49,416 bases of DNA, from the NCBI GenBank assembly GCA_017394805.1, contig JAFPXC010000019.1, positions 1 through 49,416 on the forward strand. Reading direction: 5' to 3'. Positions 42,411 through 49,416 of this stretch are shown here, piece after piece. Position numbers and translations under genes: made by a program. The stretch is from Clostridia bacterium. GTDB lineage: Bacteria > Bacillota > Clostridia > Christensenellales > CAG-1252. The notes under the pieces were generated by a model. The model worked only from the letters and a program-made list of their open reading frames with translations, was not told where the DNA came from and did not search any database. The first letter of the stretch is position 1. The number at the start of each line of letters is the position of its first letter.

Positions 42411-43621
42411 TTGTTTTCCCCCTTGATTTTTCTTACGATTTGCACACATTCTTCGGCGGACGGGCACAGCAAATTGACCACGCAGTAGTCCACCGTTCGT
42501 TTCATCACGCGTCCCAACTCCCGTTTGGGCACGCCCAACGCTTCTATTTCGGCGGGCGATAGGGGCAGATCCTTGTGCGTGCGCGGTACTTGCGCTACGC
42601 GCAAGGCCTCACGCGTTCGCAGGGCTTTGTCGCGCAGTGCTTCGTCTTGCCACAAGGCGCAGATCTCGTCCGCATTCCGTTCGTATTCGGCCGCCCACAG
42701 CCGCCATTCGCTTTCCGTTTGCGGCACCGCTTCCCCTTGCAAAAGGCGGCACGTTTCGTCCATCGTGCGGTTGGGGTAGCGCAGTTTGCCCAACGCGGTT
42801 TGGGCGAAGGTGACGGAGTCCTCTCCCCCGAATTGCCGACAAAGGGCCGCCAAGCGCACGGCGAGGACGGGCGGATAGCTCCCGAGGCGTATCCTGTCGG
42901 CGTCTTGTCCAAAGAGGTGAGGCCATACGCCCAGCGCCCCGAGAAGGTCCGCGCCCTTTTGCGGCGCGTCCGACACGCCGTATTTGACGTCGGCGAGCAG
43001 TATTTTGTCCAATTCTTCGCGTTTGCGTTCGGGCGTAATGTCGTCGAGTTGATTGCGCATCGCTCGCGCCACCGCGAGGGCGTCTCGATGGGGCGCAAAA
43101 CCCAATTCGGCACAAAAACGTACCATACGTAGGATACGCAATCCGTCCTCGGCGAAGACTTCGGCGGCTTCTCTGGTGGTGTTTATCACGCGGTTTTCGA
43201 GGTCTGTCAGCCCGCCCGTAACGTCTATCACTTCGCCCGTGAGGGCGTTTGCGTACAAGGCGTTCACGCGGAAGTCGCGCCGCAAGGCGTCCTCGTCCAC
43301 GGTGGACACGAAGACCACTTTGTCGGGCGTATGTACGCCGCCTATGGGGTAGCTGTCGCGGCGAAACGTGGTGTATTCGAGGTCTGCGCCCTCGTAGCGG
43401 ACGAGCACGGTGCCCACCCTCGGGTTGACGGGTATCACCTCGGCCACCCCGTCGAGGGCGGCGGCCACTTCGTCCACCGTCATAGGCCCGCACACGTCCA
43501 CGTCCGTGCCCACGGGCGCACCCCACAATAGGACGTTGCGCACGTATCCCCCCACCAAAAACAAAGGCGCGGGCAACCGTCGCGCCAGCGCTTGGACGTA
43601 GGGGGGCACGGGAACGATCAT
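42401..43621 (-). CDS. cca: CCA-adding tRNA nucleotidyltransferase (poly(A) polymerase family)
   Basis: This is a 406-residue class II nucleotidyltransferase. LFLVGGYVRNVLLWG (22-36) and GTDVDVCG hold the active site with two aspartates, and RRDFRVNAL and DLENRVI follow. The RNA-binding part has EDGLRILRMVRFCAELGF and TPERKREELDKIL. It would add or repair the 3' CCA of tRNAs, though a poly(A) polymerase role cannot be excluded from sequence alone. The ATG at 43621 overlaps the hpt stop (TAATG), so an in-frame start 33 bp upstream is not used. Confidence 0.93.
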   Translation of the reverse strand: MIVPVPPYVQALARRLPAPLFLVGGYVRNVLLWGAPVGTDVDVCGPMTVDEVAAALDGVAEVIPVNPRVGTVLVRYEGADLEYTTFRRDSYPIGGVHTPDKVVFVSTVDEDALRRDFRVNALYANALTGEVIDVTGGLTDLENRVINTTREAAEVFAEDGLRILRMVRFCAELGFAPHRDALAVARAMRNQLDDITPERKREELDKILLADVKYGVSDAPQKGADLLGALGVWPHLFGQDADRIRLGSYPPVLAVRLAALCRQFGGEDSVTFAQTALGKLRYPNRTMDETCRLLQGEAVPQTESEWRLWAAEYERNADEICALWQDEALRDKALRTREALRVAQVPRTHKDLPLSPAEIEALGVPKRELGRVMKRTVDYCVVNLLCPSAEECVQIVRKIKGENKWN

Positions 43622-44166
43622 TATTTGGCGTAGATGCGGGGATCCAGCACGCACACGTCGGGCAGGTTGCGGTAGCGCTCGGCGTAGTCGAGCCCGTAGC
43701 CTACCACGAAGGCGTTGGGAATTTCAAACCCGATATAATCGCCTTTGAGCTCGGTCTGTCTGCCTTCGGGCTTATCCAACAGCGAACATATCTTCACGGA
43801 CTTGGGGTTTCGCGCTTCGAACAATTTTTTGAGGTATTTGAGCGTCAGCCCCGAGTCGATGATGTCTTCCACGATGATGACGTGCTTGCCCGCGATGGGG
43901 GTGGAGAGGTCTTTGGTCAGGCGCACTTCGCCCGAGGACTTGGTGTCGAGGCCGTAGCTCGAGGTGGCGATGAAGTCCAACTTGATGTCGAGGTCGATAT
44001 GGCGAATGAGGTCGCAGTAGAAAATGCTCGCGCCCCTCAAAGTGCATACCATCAGCACTTCTTCGCCCTCGTAGTCGCGGGTGATCGCCGCGCCCAATTC
44101 GGCCACGCGCTGTTGCAGTTGCGCTTCGGTGTACAGCACTTCACGCACGTCTTGATGTAATTTCAT
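43621..44166 (-). CDS. hpt: Hypoxanthine phosphoribosyltransferase
   Basis: This 181-residue purine salvage enzyme makes IMP or GMP from hypoxanthine or guanine and PRPP. The PRPP-binding loop is VIIVEDIIDSGLTL, the pyrophosphate region is CTLRGASIF, the flexible loop is ATSSYGLDTKSSGEV, and FVVGYGLDYAERYRNLPDV is the conserved end. GAGGAGG lies before the ATG. It lies 2 bp after tilS, the conserved tilS-hpt arrangement of Bacillota. Confidence 0.96.
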   Translation of the reverse strand: MKLHQDVREVLYTEAQLQQRVAELGAAITRDYEGEEVLMVCTLRGASIFYCDLIRHIDLDIKLDFIATSSYGLDTKSSGEVRLTKDLSTPIAGKHVIIVEDIIDSGLTLKYLKKLFEARNPKSVKICSLLDKPEGRQTELKGDYIGFEIPNAFVVGYGLDYAERYRNLPDVCVLDPRIYAK

Positions 44167-44168
44167 AG

Positions 44169-45434
44169 TCAGTCCTCCTCTATGGTAAAAATGCGTTGGG
44201 TGGCGTCGTCCACCGCCACGGTGCGGGCGATATCCGCCGCACAAACGTATATCGTATCGTTTTTGGCCACCACGGGGTGCGAATCCCGAATCCGCAGGGG
44301 CACTTTTTTGTCCGTATAGTAGTCGCCCAAGGACTTCGAGCCGCCACCGAACTTGTCGATGACGTCGCCCGCTCGCCGCAGGCGAATCTCGGCGCCTTGG
44401 GGGATTTTGTCCAAGTCGAAGCGCAAGCGGTCGCCCTCGCGGTAGGGGCGCACGCGGTAGGTCTTGGCGCCGAAGGCGAAGCGACCTTCCCCGAAGGGGT
44501 AGCGCACGTCGGGAGCGGCCTCTTGCCGCCAAAAGGCCACGCGGTCGTTCTCTTTGGCCGCTTTTACCCCGTGCGGCAAATCGACCGAGCCGTTGTTTTT
44601 GGCGGTTGACAGCCCCAAAACGGCCTCGTAATGCTTTTGTTCCATATCTATGCCGTAGTCGAAACGGCGCAACGCTTCGGCCACGCTCCACTTGGCCAGC
44701 GCGACGTGCTGACCGAGGGCAGTCAGGGGCAAATATACGACGTCTTTCTCTACGGCGGGCCGAATGGCCAGCGCGTTCAAAAGGTCGATTTGCTCCTCGG
44801 CGACTTGGTTGAGCCGCCGCAAACTTTTGCGATAGGCGGGAAATCTCGTTTCGATCTTCGGCAGGATTTCGAGCCGCAGAAAATTGCGATTGTACGAGGC
44901 GTCCAGATTGGTGGCGTCCTCGCGGTATGGCACCGAAAAGCGGGTAGCGTATGCGGCTATTTGTGACCGCGTACGGTCGGCGAAGGGGCGCAGGTAGCCT
45001 TCCCTATTGCCTTGTGCCGCCAGCCCCCGAAGCCCCGTGCCGCGCAAAACGTTGAGGACGGTGCTCTCGGCTTGGTCGTCTATATGATGGGCGGTGGCTA
45101 TGGCGTCCACGACGCCCTCTCTGCGCATTTCGGCAAAAAAGGCGTGCCGCAACACGCGGGCCGCTTCTTCCGTGCCCATGCGGTGTTCTGCTGCGTAGGC
45201 GGGAACGTCCACCTTGCGCGTGACGCAGCGCACGCCCAGCGTGCGGCAGTAGTCCTCCACCAAACGCACGTCCCCCTGGGAGTCTTCGCCGCGAATGCCG
45301 TGCTCCACCGTGAGCGCCACGACCGTAGCGCCCAAATGCGTCAGGTAGTGCAGCATACACATGGAGTCCATGCCGCCCGACACCGCGGCGCCGATGACGC
45401 CGTATTCGCTCACTTTCTCTTCGGCAAAGTCCAT
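44169..45434 (-). CDS. tilS: tRNA(Ile)-lysidine synthase
   Basis: This PP-loop ATPase puts lysine on C34 of tRNA-Ile(CAU). The P-loop is AVSGGMDSMCML, followed by VEHGIRGEDSQGD, ATAHHIDDQAESTVLNVLRGTG and RPFADRTRSQI, then NLDASYNRNFLRLEILP. The C-terminal domain has VDLPHGVKAAKENDRV and a substrate-binding FGGGSKSLGDYYTDKKVP. The start is uncertain. ATG 45434 gives 421 residues and about 18 residues before the P-loop; a TTG at 45464 would add 10 residues but has no ribosome binding site. It follows trxA by about 60 bp and precedes hpt. Confidence 0.93.
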   Translation of the reverse strand: MDFAEEKVSEYGVIGAAVSGGMDSMCMLHYLTHLGATVVALTVEHGIRGEDSQGDVRLVEDYCRTLGVRCVTRKVDVPAYAAEHRMGTEEAARVLRHAFFAEMRREGVVDAIATAHHIDDQAESTVLNVLRGTGLRGLAAQGNREGYLRPFADRTRSQIAAYATRFSVPYREDATNLDASYNRNFLRLEILPKIETRFPAYRKSLRRLNQVAEEQIDLLNALAIRPAVEKDVVYLPLTALGQHVALAKWSVAEALRRFDYGIDMEQKHYEAVLGLSTAKNNGSVDLPHGVKAAKENDRVAFWRQEAAPDVRYPFGEGRFAFGAKTYRVRPYREGDRLRFDLDKIPQGAEIRLRRAGDVIDKFGGGSKSLGDYYTDKKVPLRIRDSHPVVAKNDTIYVCAADIARTVAVDDATQRIFTIEED

Positions 45435-45493
45435 CGCTCGCGCGTGCGCCCTCGCGCCCGCCAAATAGGTTACGCTTACGCGCTCACGCGCGA

Positions 45494-45799
45494 CTACAGC
45501 CCGAATTCCGCCAAAAACGCGTCCTTGGACAGCAAGCCCTCGTGCTTTTTGACGGCCGCGCCCTCTTTGAAGCAGACGAGGGTGGGTACGACGCGGATTT
45601 TGTTGAGGTCAGCCAAATCGGGCGCCTCGTCCACGTCGCATTTGACGATTTTGAAGCGGTCGTACTCCGCCGACAAACTCTCCAAAATGGGGGTGAGCAT
45701 TTTGCACGGTCCACACCAGGTCGCAAAAAAGTCCACCACGACGGGGACCTTTGCGTCCAGCACTTCGCTTTGCCAATTATTACGGGTAACGTGAATCAT
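45494..45799 (-). CDS. trxA: Thioredoxin
   Basis: This 101-residue protein is a disulfide reductant. The active site is WCGPC in FFATWCGPCKMLTP (about 24-37), with the cis-proline region VVPTLVCFKEG and a conserved Asp/Lys pair. Length is normal. ATG 45799 has GGAG 5 nt upstream, and an in-frame earlier start is rejected. It is the first gene of the operon trxA-tilS-hpt-cca-rmuC-php. Confidence 0.95.
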   Translation of the reverse strand: MIHVTRNNWQSEVLDAKVPVVVDFFATWCGPCKMLTPILESLSAEYDRFKIVKCDVDEAPDLADLNKIRVVPTLVCFKEGAAVKKHEGLLSKDAFLAEFGL

Positions 45800-45837
45800 A
45801 ATTTCTCCTTTGGGCGTTCGCCCCACGATATGATAGA

Positions 45838-45866
45838 ATTATACAACATTATGCCGTGTAATGCAA
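45838..45866 (-). promoter_or_regulatory. Promoter of the trxA operon
   Basis: On the minus strand TTGCAT (45861-45866) and a perfect TATAAT (45838-45843) are 17 bp apart, 39 bp before the trxA ATG. The same hexamers serve the 1985-aa gene. The sequence from here to 46070 has a CCCCTC/GAGGGG hairpin (45975-45990) but no gene that I can support. Confidence 0.7.
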
Positions 45867-46070
45867 GTATTACCTTTGCATTGAGCGCTATTATCCTCAG
45901 TATGCCGCGTATCCTTCGGCGCATACGCCGCGCCGACTTTCGCATAAGCCGCGTTTTGGCTAAACGCCCGCTTTCCCCTCGCCCGAGGGGGGCGCAGACC
46001 CTCTTTTCGCGTTCGATTTGTCCGCCGTTTTCGCCCGCGCAAAAAAGTTGAATAAAATGTCATAAAACCG

Positions 46071-46099
46071 TTGACAAGGCAAAAGGTCGTGATTATAAT
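46071..46099 (+). promoter_or_regulatory. Consensus promoter of the feo operon
   Basis: A perfect TTGACA (46071-46076) and a perfect TATAAT (46094-46099) have an ideal 17-bp spacer. The AT-rich flanks (AATGAAAATGTGAAT) could hold a Fur- or DtxR-type iron box, but no clear palindrome is visible. A promoter this strong would be expected to need repression. Confidence 0.85.
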
Positions 46100-46163
46100 G
46101 AAAATGTGAATAAAGTTTCGCTTTTTCGCATAAGTTGTGGCGAAAAGGCCAAAGGAGAATAGA

Positions 46164-46376
46164 ATGCCCATCGTCGTAGCCCCTATCGGCAAAGCGTTGC
46201 GCGTCGTCAAGATATTGACGGACGAAAAAACGAAAAAACACCTCAACAACTTAGGTCTTACGGTGGATAGCACCGTGGAAGTGCTCTCCAATAGCGGCGG
46301 CACGGTCATTTGCTTGGTCAAAGACGGCCGCTTGGCGCTGGATCGGACGTTGTCCACCAAGATTTTGGTCGCGTGA
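46164..46376 (+). CDS. FeoA-domain protein (first copy)
   Basis: This 70-residue SH3-like FeoA protein has PIVVAPIGKALRVVKIL, HLNNLGLTVDSTVEVLSNSGG, the variable loop and the end GRLALDRTLSTKILV. FeoA is thought to assist FeoB in ferrous iron uptake on the cytoplasmic side. ATG 46164 has AGGAG upstream. It lies 15 bp before a second, more canonical FeoA; paired FeoA genes are frequent in Clostridia. Confidence 0.88.
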   Translation: MPIVVAPIGKALRVVKILTDEKTKKHLNNLGLTVDSTVEVLSNSGGTVICLVKDGRLALDRTLSTKILVA

Positions 46377-46391
46377 GGGAAAGGAGTATAT

Positions 46392-46625
46392 ATGGAAAAG
46401 AAACTTAATGAGTTTGCAATCGGCGAAAGCGGCGTGATCAAGCGCGTGTCGGGTGAAGGCCGCGTGCGCCGCCGCTTGTTCGACATGGGCGTCACGCCCG
46501 GTGCCGACGTCACCTTGGTCAAGGTCGCCCCGTTGGGCGATCCCATCGAGGTTACCATTCGCGGCTATTCCCTTACCCTGCGTAAGAGCGAAGCCGATAA
46601 CGTGACGATGGAGGTGAAAGAATGA
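46392..46625 (+). CDS. feoA: FeoA ferrous iron transport protein A (second copy)
   Basis: This 77-residue FeoA has the canonical pattern FAIGESGVIKRVSGEGRVRRRLFDMGVTPGADVTLVKVAPLGDPIEVTIRGYSLTLRKSEA, quoted here as its parts: GESGVIKRVSG, RRRLFDMGVTPGA and DPIEVTIRGYSLTLR. It is an SH3-like partner of FeoB. AAGGAG precedes the ATG, and its stop overlaps the feoB start by 4 bp (ATGA), so the two are translationally coupled. Confidence 0.95.
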   Translation: MEKKLNEFAIGESGVIKRVSGEGRVRRRLFDMGVTPGADVTLVKVAPLGDPIEVTIRGYSLTLRKSEADNVTMEVKE

Positions 46626-49354
46626 AATCGTTTGCATTGGCAGGCAACCCCAACTGTGGCAAGACCACGTTGTTCAACGCGTTGACGGGGTCGACCGCCC
46701 ACGTAGGCAACTGGCCAGGCGTCACCGTGGACAAGCGCGAGGGCGTCTACAAAAAATGCGCCGAGCCGGTCACCATCGTGGACTTGCCGGGCATCTATTC
46801 GCTGTCGCCCTATACGCCCGAAGAGGTCATCTCTCGTAATTACATTTTGGACGAAAAGCCCGACTGCGTCATCAACATCGTGGACGCCACCAACATCGAG
46901 CGCAACCTCTACCTCACCACCCAACTGATGGAGATAGACGTGCCCGTGGTCATCGCGCTCAACATGATAGACGTGGTGGAGAAGGCGGGCGACAAGATCG
47001 ACGCCGCCAAATTGTCCAAGAATATCGGTCTGCCCGTCGTGGAGATCTCCGCGCTCAAAGAAACGGGCATCGACGAATTGATGGAAGTGGCGTACGCCGA
47101 ATCGCAAAAGGAGCGCAAAGGCACCACCGTTTTGACGGGCGGCAAACTCTATCACCTCATTCGCGACTGCAAGATCGCGTTGGAAGGGCAAGGGGTGGAC
47201 AACGCCTTGTTCCACGCCGTCAAGCTGGTGGAAATGGACGAATTGGAAGTGGGTATGCACCCCACGTCGGCCACGATGGTCGAGGAGTTCAAAAAGACGT
47301 TTTCGGACGACACGTTCGGCGACGACTTCGAGGCGTTGGTCGCGGACAGCCGCTACAAATACATTTCCGACAACTATTCCGTCGCCCTTACCAAGAACAA
47401 AAACAAGCAAAAGGACGCTTTGTCCCGTTCGGACAAGATTGACCGAGTTCTTACCCACCGTATATGGGGTATTCCTATCTTTTTGGTCATTTTGTTCCTC
47501 ATTTTCCACCTCACGTTCTCCGAGGATTTCCTGTACCTCAGCCACTCTTCGGCGTTCGAGCCCGAAGCGCCCGTCGCCTACAACGAGTTGGGCGTAGAGG
47601 TAGAAGCGCCCGTTGACGGCGAGGTGTACTTCGACGCGGACGGCAACGAAGTGGTCGCCGTGGTCGAGGACGGCGAACTGACCGCGCTGGAACTCGTACC
47701 CTACGCGTACGACAAGAAAGGCAACGCCATCAAGTCGTTCTACGACAAAGACGGCGCCGAGTTGACCGTGCTATCGGACGAAGAGGGCAATCTCCTCGAC
47801 TTGTACGACCAAAACGGCGTCAAAATAGAGCAAGTCTACACCTCGGACGGCTACAAGGCCGAATTGGTCTTGTCCGACGAGGGTGAGTTTGAAAACGTGG
47901 CGTACGCCTCCGCTATCGACGAGTTTTCGGCGGGCGTGGACGCGCACACCTTCTTCGGCTACGAGGAAAGCGTCTATAGCCCCGGCGTCATTCTCTTCAA
48001 CACGATGGATACCTTTACGGGTTTCCTGTCGGCGTGTGCGTCCGAGGGCCTCAAAGAAGCGCCCGAGTGGGTGCAAGGCCTCTTGGTAGACGGCATCTTG
48101 GCGGGCGTGTTCTCCGTGATGTCCTTCCTGCCGCAGATTCTATTGCTGTTCTTGTTCTTCTCTCTCTTGGAAGACAGCGGCTATATGGCGCGCGTCGCGT
48201 TCATATTGGATCGTATCTTCCGCCGCTTCGGTCTGTCGGGCAGAGCCTTTATGCCTATGATCATGGGCTTCGGCTGTTCGGTGCCCGCCATGATCAACAC
48301 CCGCACGCTGGCGGATGAAAAGGAGCGTATCGCCACCATTCGCGTCATACCCTTCTTCTCCTGCTCGGCCAAACTGCCCATTTTGACGGCGGTCTCGGGC
48401 GCCATGGCCGTCTTCTTCGGCATCGGCAGCGCCGATCTCATCACCTATGGTATGTACGTCCTGGGCATGGTGACGGCCATCGTCACGGTCATTTTGATGC
48501 GCGGCACCACGATGAAAGGCGAAGTACCGCCCTTCATTATGGAATTGCCCGCCTATCACGTCCCCGGGTTCAAGAACCTGATGGCGCACTTGTGGGACAA
48601 GACCAAACACTTCGTCAAAAAGGCGTTCACCATCATCTTGGCGTCCACCATCGCCATTTGGCTCATCAGCCACTTCTCCTGGAGTTGGCACTTCCTGCCC
48701 GACGAGCAGATCAACGAGTCCATTTTGGCGGGCATCGGCCAATTCGTGCAACCCTTGTTTACGCCCTTGGGCTTCGGTAGTCAGTTGGGCGCGTTCGGTT
48801 GGTTGTTCGTGGTAGCCGCCGTTACAGGCCTCATCGCCAAGGAGAACGTCATCGCCACCTTCGGTACGTTGGCGGCCTGCGTAGCGGGCGCGGCCATCGA
48901 CGTGGAGGCGGACGGCGGTATCGCCGCCGTGCAGGCCATGATACAGGCTACGGGCATCAATCAAGCGGCCCTCATCGCCTTTATCGCCTTCAATATGCTC
49001 ACCATTCCGTGCTTTGCCGCCGTGGCTACGGCCAAGGCCGAGTTGCCCAGCAAAAAGTCCTTCCGCGGCACGTTGCTCTTCTGGGTGGCCACCAGCTACG
49101 TCGTGGGCACGATGGTCTACCTCATCGGTACGTGGTGGTGGACGGTGTTCATCTTCGCGGCGCTGTGGGCGGCGGCCATTACCTTGATCGTCCTCACCAA
49201 CAAGGGCAAGATCAAATGGCCCTCGCGCAAAGCGAAAGCCCTCAAACCCGCCACGCCTATCGGCTGCGTAGGCTGTCCCTCGGCGGATAGTTGCGCCAAG
49301 GCCAAGGAGAAGGCGGAAGAAGAGACCAAAAAGAAAAAGAGTTGTTGCGATTGA
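46622..49354 (+). CDS. feoB: FeoB ferrous iron transporter with a large extracytoplasmic insertion
   Basis: This 910-residue protein is longer than the usual 650-780. The N-terminal G domain has G1 GNPNCGKT (8-15), G2 NWPGVTVDK, G3 DLPG (54-57), G4 NMID (114-117) and G5 region EISALKETG. The first membrane helix (about 281-299) is followed by an extra segment of about 155 residues (300-455), rich in Asp, Glu, Gly and Tyr with short DxDGNEVVAVVEDG-like strand repeats. It would face outward. Gate and core helices follow, including SFLPQILLLFLFFSLLEDSGYMAR and GFGCSVPA. The C-terminus ends in a Cys cluster (CVGCPSADSC...CC). It imports Fe2+ under low oxygen. Confidence 0.95.
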   Translation: MKSFALAGNPNCGKTTLFNALTGSTAHVGNWPGVTVDKREGVYKKCAEPVTIVDLPGIYSLSPYTPEEVISRNYILDEKPDCVINIVDATNIERNLYLTTQLMEIDVPVVIALNMIDVVEKAGDKIDAAKLSKNIGLPVVEISALKETGIDELMEVAYAESQKERKGTTVLTGGKLYHLIRDCKIALEGQGVDNALFHAVKLVEMDELEVGMHPTSATMVEEFKKTFSDDTFGDDFEALVADSRYKYISDNYSVALTKNKNKQKDALSRSDKIDRVLTHRIWGIPIFLVILFLIFHLTFSEDFLYLSHSSAFEPEAPVAYNELGVEVEAPVDGEVYFDADGNEVVAVVEDGELTALELVPYAYDKKGNAIKSFYDKDGAELTVLSDEEGNLLDLYDQNGVKIEQVYTSDGYKAELVLSDEGEFENVAYASAIDEFSAGVDAHTFFGYEESVYSPGVILFNTMDTFTGFLSACASEGLKEAPEWVQGLLVDGILAGVFSVMSFLPQILLLFLFFSLLEDSGYMARVAFILDRIFRRFGLSGRAFMPMIMGFGCSVPAMINTRTLADEKERIATIRVIPFFSCSAKLPILTAVSGAMAVFFGIGSADLITYGMYVLGMVTAIVTVILMRGTTMKGEVPPFIMELPAYHVPGFKNLMAHLWDKTKHFVKKAFTIILASTIAIWLISHFSWSWHFLPDEQINESILAGIGQFVQPLFTPLGFGSQLGAFGWLFVVAAVTGLIAKENVIATFGTLAACVAGAAIDVEADGGIAAVQAMIQATGINQAALIAFIAFNMLTIPCFAAVATAKAELPSKKSFRGTLLFWVATSYVVGTMVYLIGTWWWTVFIFAALWAAAITLIVLTNKGKIKWPSRKAKALKPATPIGCVGCPSADSCAKAKEKAEEETKKKKSCCD

Positions 49355-49416
49355 CGCAAATCGTTCTCCGAAAAGGTATTGGTTATAAAAAGTCGCGTGG
49401 GGGGGTGCGCCCCAGC

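Noticed and set aside
46085..46120. Fur box overlapping the feo -10.
   Set aside because: The AT-rich sequence lacks the inverted hexamers of a Fur or DtxR site, so it is not called.
45839..46558. A 239-codon minus-strand frame upstream of trxA.
   Set aside because: It crosses the feo promoter and both feoA genes on the opposite strand and has no coding character.

Overview
The window is a chromosomal segment around the replication-initiation genes of a low-GC-lineage but fairly GC-rich bacterium. It most resembles Bacillota/Clostridia, probably an uncultured gut lineage. The evidence is the dnaA, dnaN, recF, gyrB, gyrA set, the tilS-hpt pair, class II fructose-bisphosphate aldolase, GatB/YqeY, thrS, FeoA-FeoA-FeoB, consensus sigma-A promoters and AGGAGG-type ribosome binding sites. 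The taxonomic call is inference from gene content.

Layout. Positions 1-136 are the truncated right end of an IS3-family element. 249-1679 is a secreted LCAT/PDAT-like lipase. gyrA and gyrB (1792-6306, minus) form a pair. recF (6452-7531) is flipped to the plus strand, followed by a small uncertain ORF. dnaN (7995-9095) and dnaA (9287-10630) are on the minus strand. Directly upstream of dnaA sits a 1985-residue membrane-anchored protein made of diverged internal repeats (10645-16602). Beyond it, at 16813-16866, is a cluster of perfect DnaA boxes, a good oriC candidate.

From 16.9 to 27.1 kb the content is accessory-like: an SDR enzyme, an orphan 965-aa membrane protein, serS, then a 0.7-kb non-coding region with at least 13 copies of a 16-bp near-palindrome (TATACAAAACGTATAG). 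Most gaps between copies hold a different short perfect hairpin. This array (22034-22672, with an inverted copy to 22756) is the most unusual object in the window. It is followed by a 5'-nucleotidase/guanylate-kinase-like fusion and, convergent to it, a membrane protein with two RCK/TrkA-like Rossmann regions and a C-terminal RyR domain.

From 27.3 to 49.4 kb the genes are mostly housekeeping: threonine aldolase, two small proteins, an alpha/beta hydrolase, a decayed helicase/nuclease fragment, fba, yqeY, thrS (without a full TGS domain), a lipoprotein, an unknown gene pair, then a minus-strand operon trxA-tilS-hpt-cca-rmuC-php, a two-component system with mgtC, and finally feoA-feoA-feoB (FeoB has a large extracytoplasmic insertion). 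No rRNA, tRNA or conventional CRISPR array was seen.
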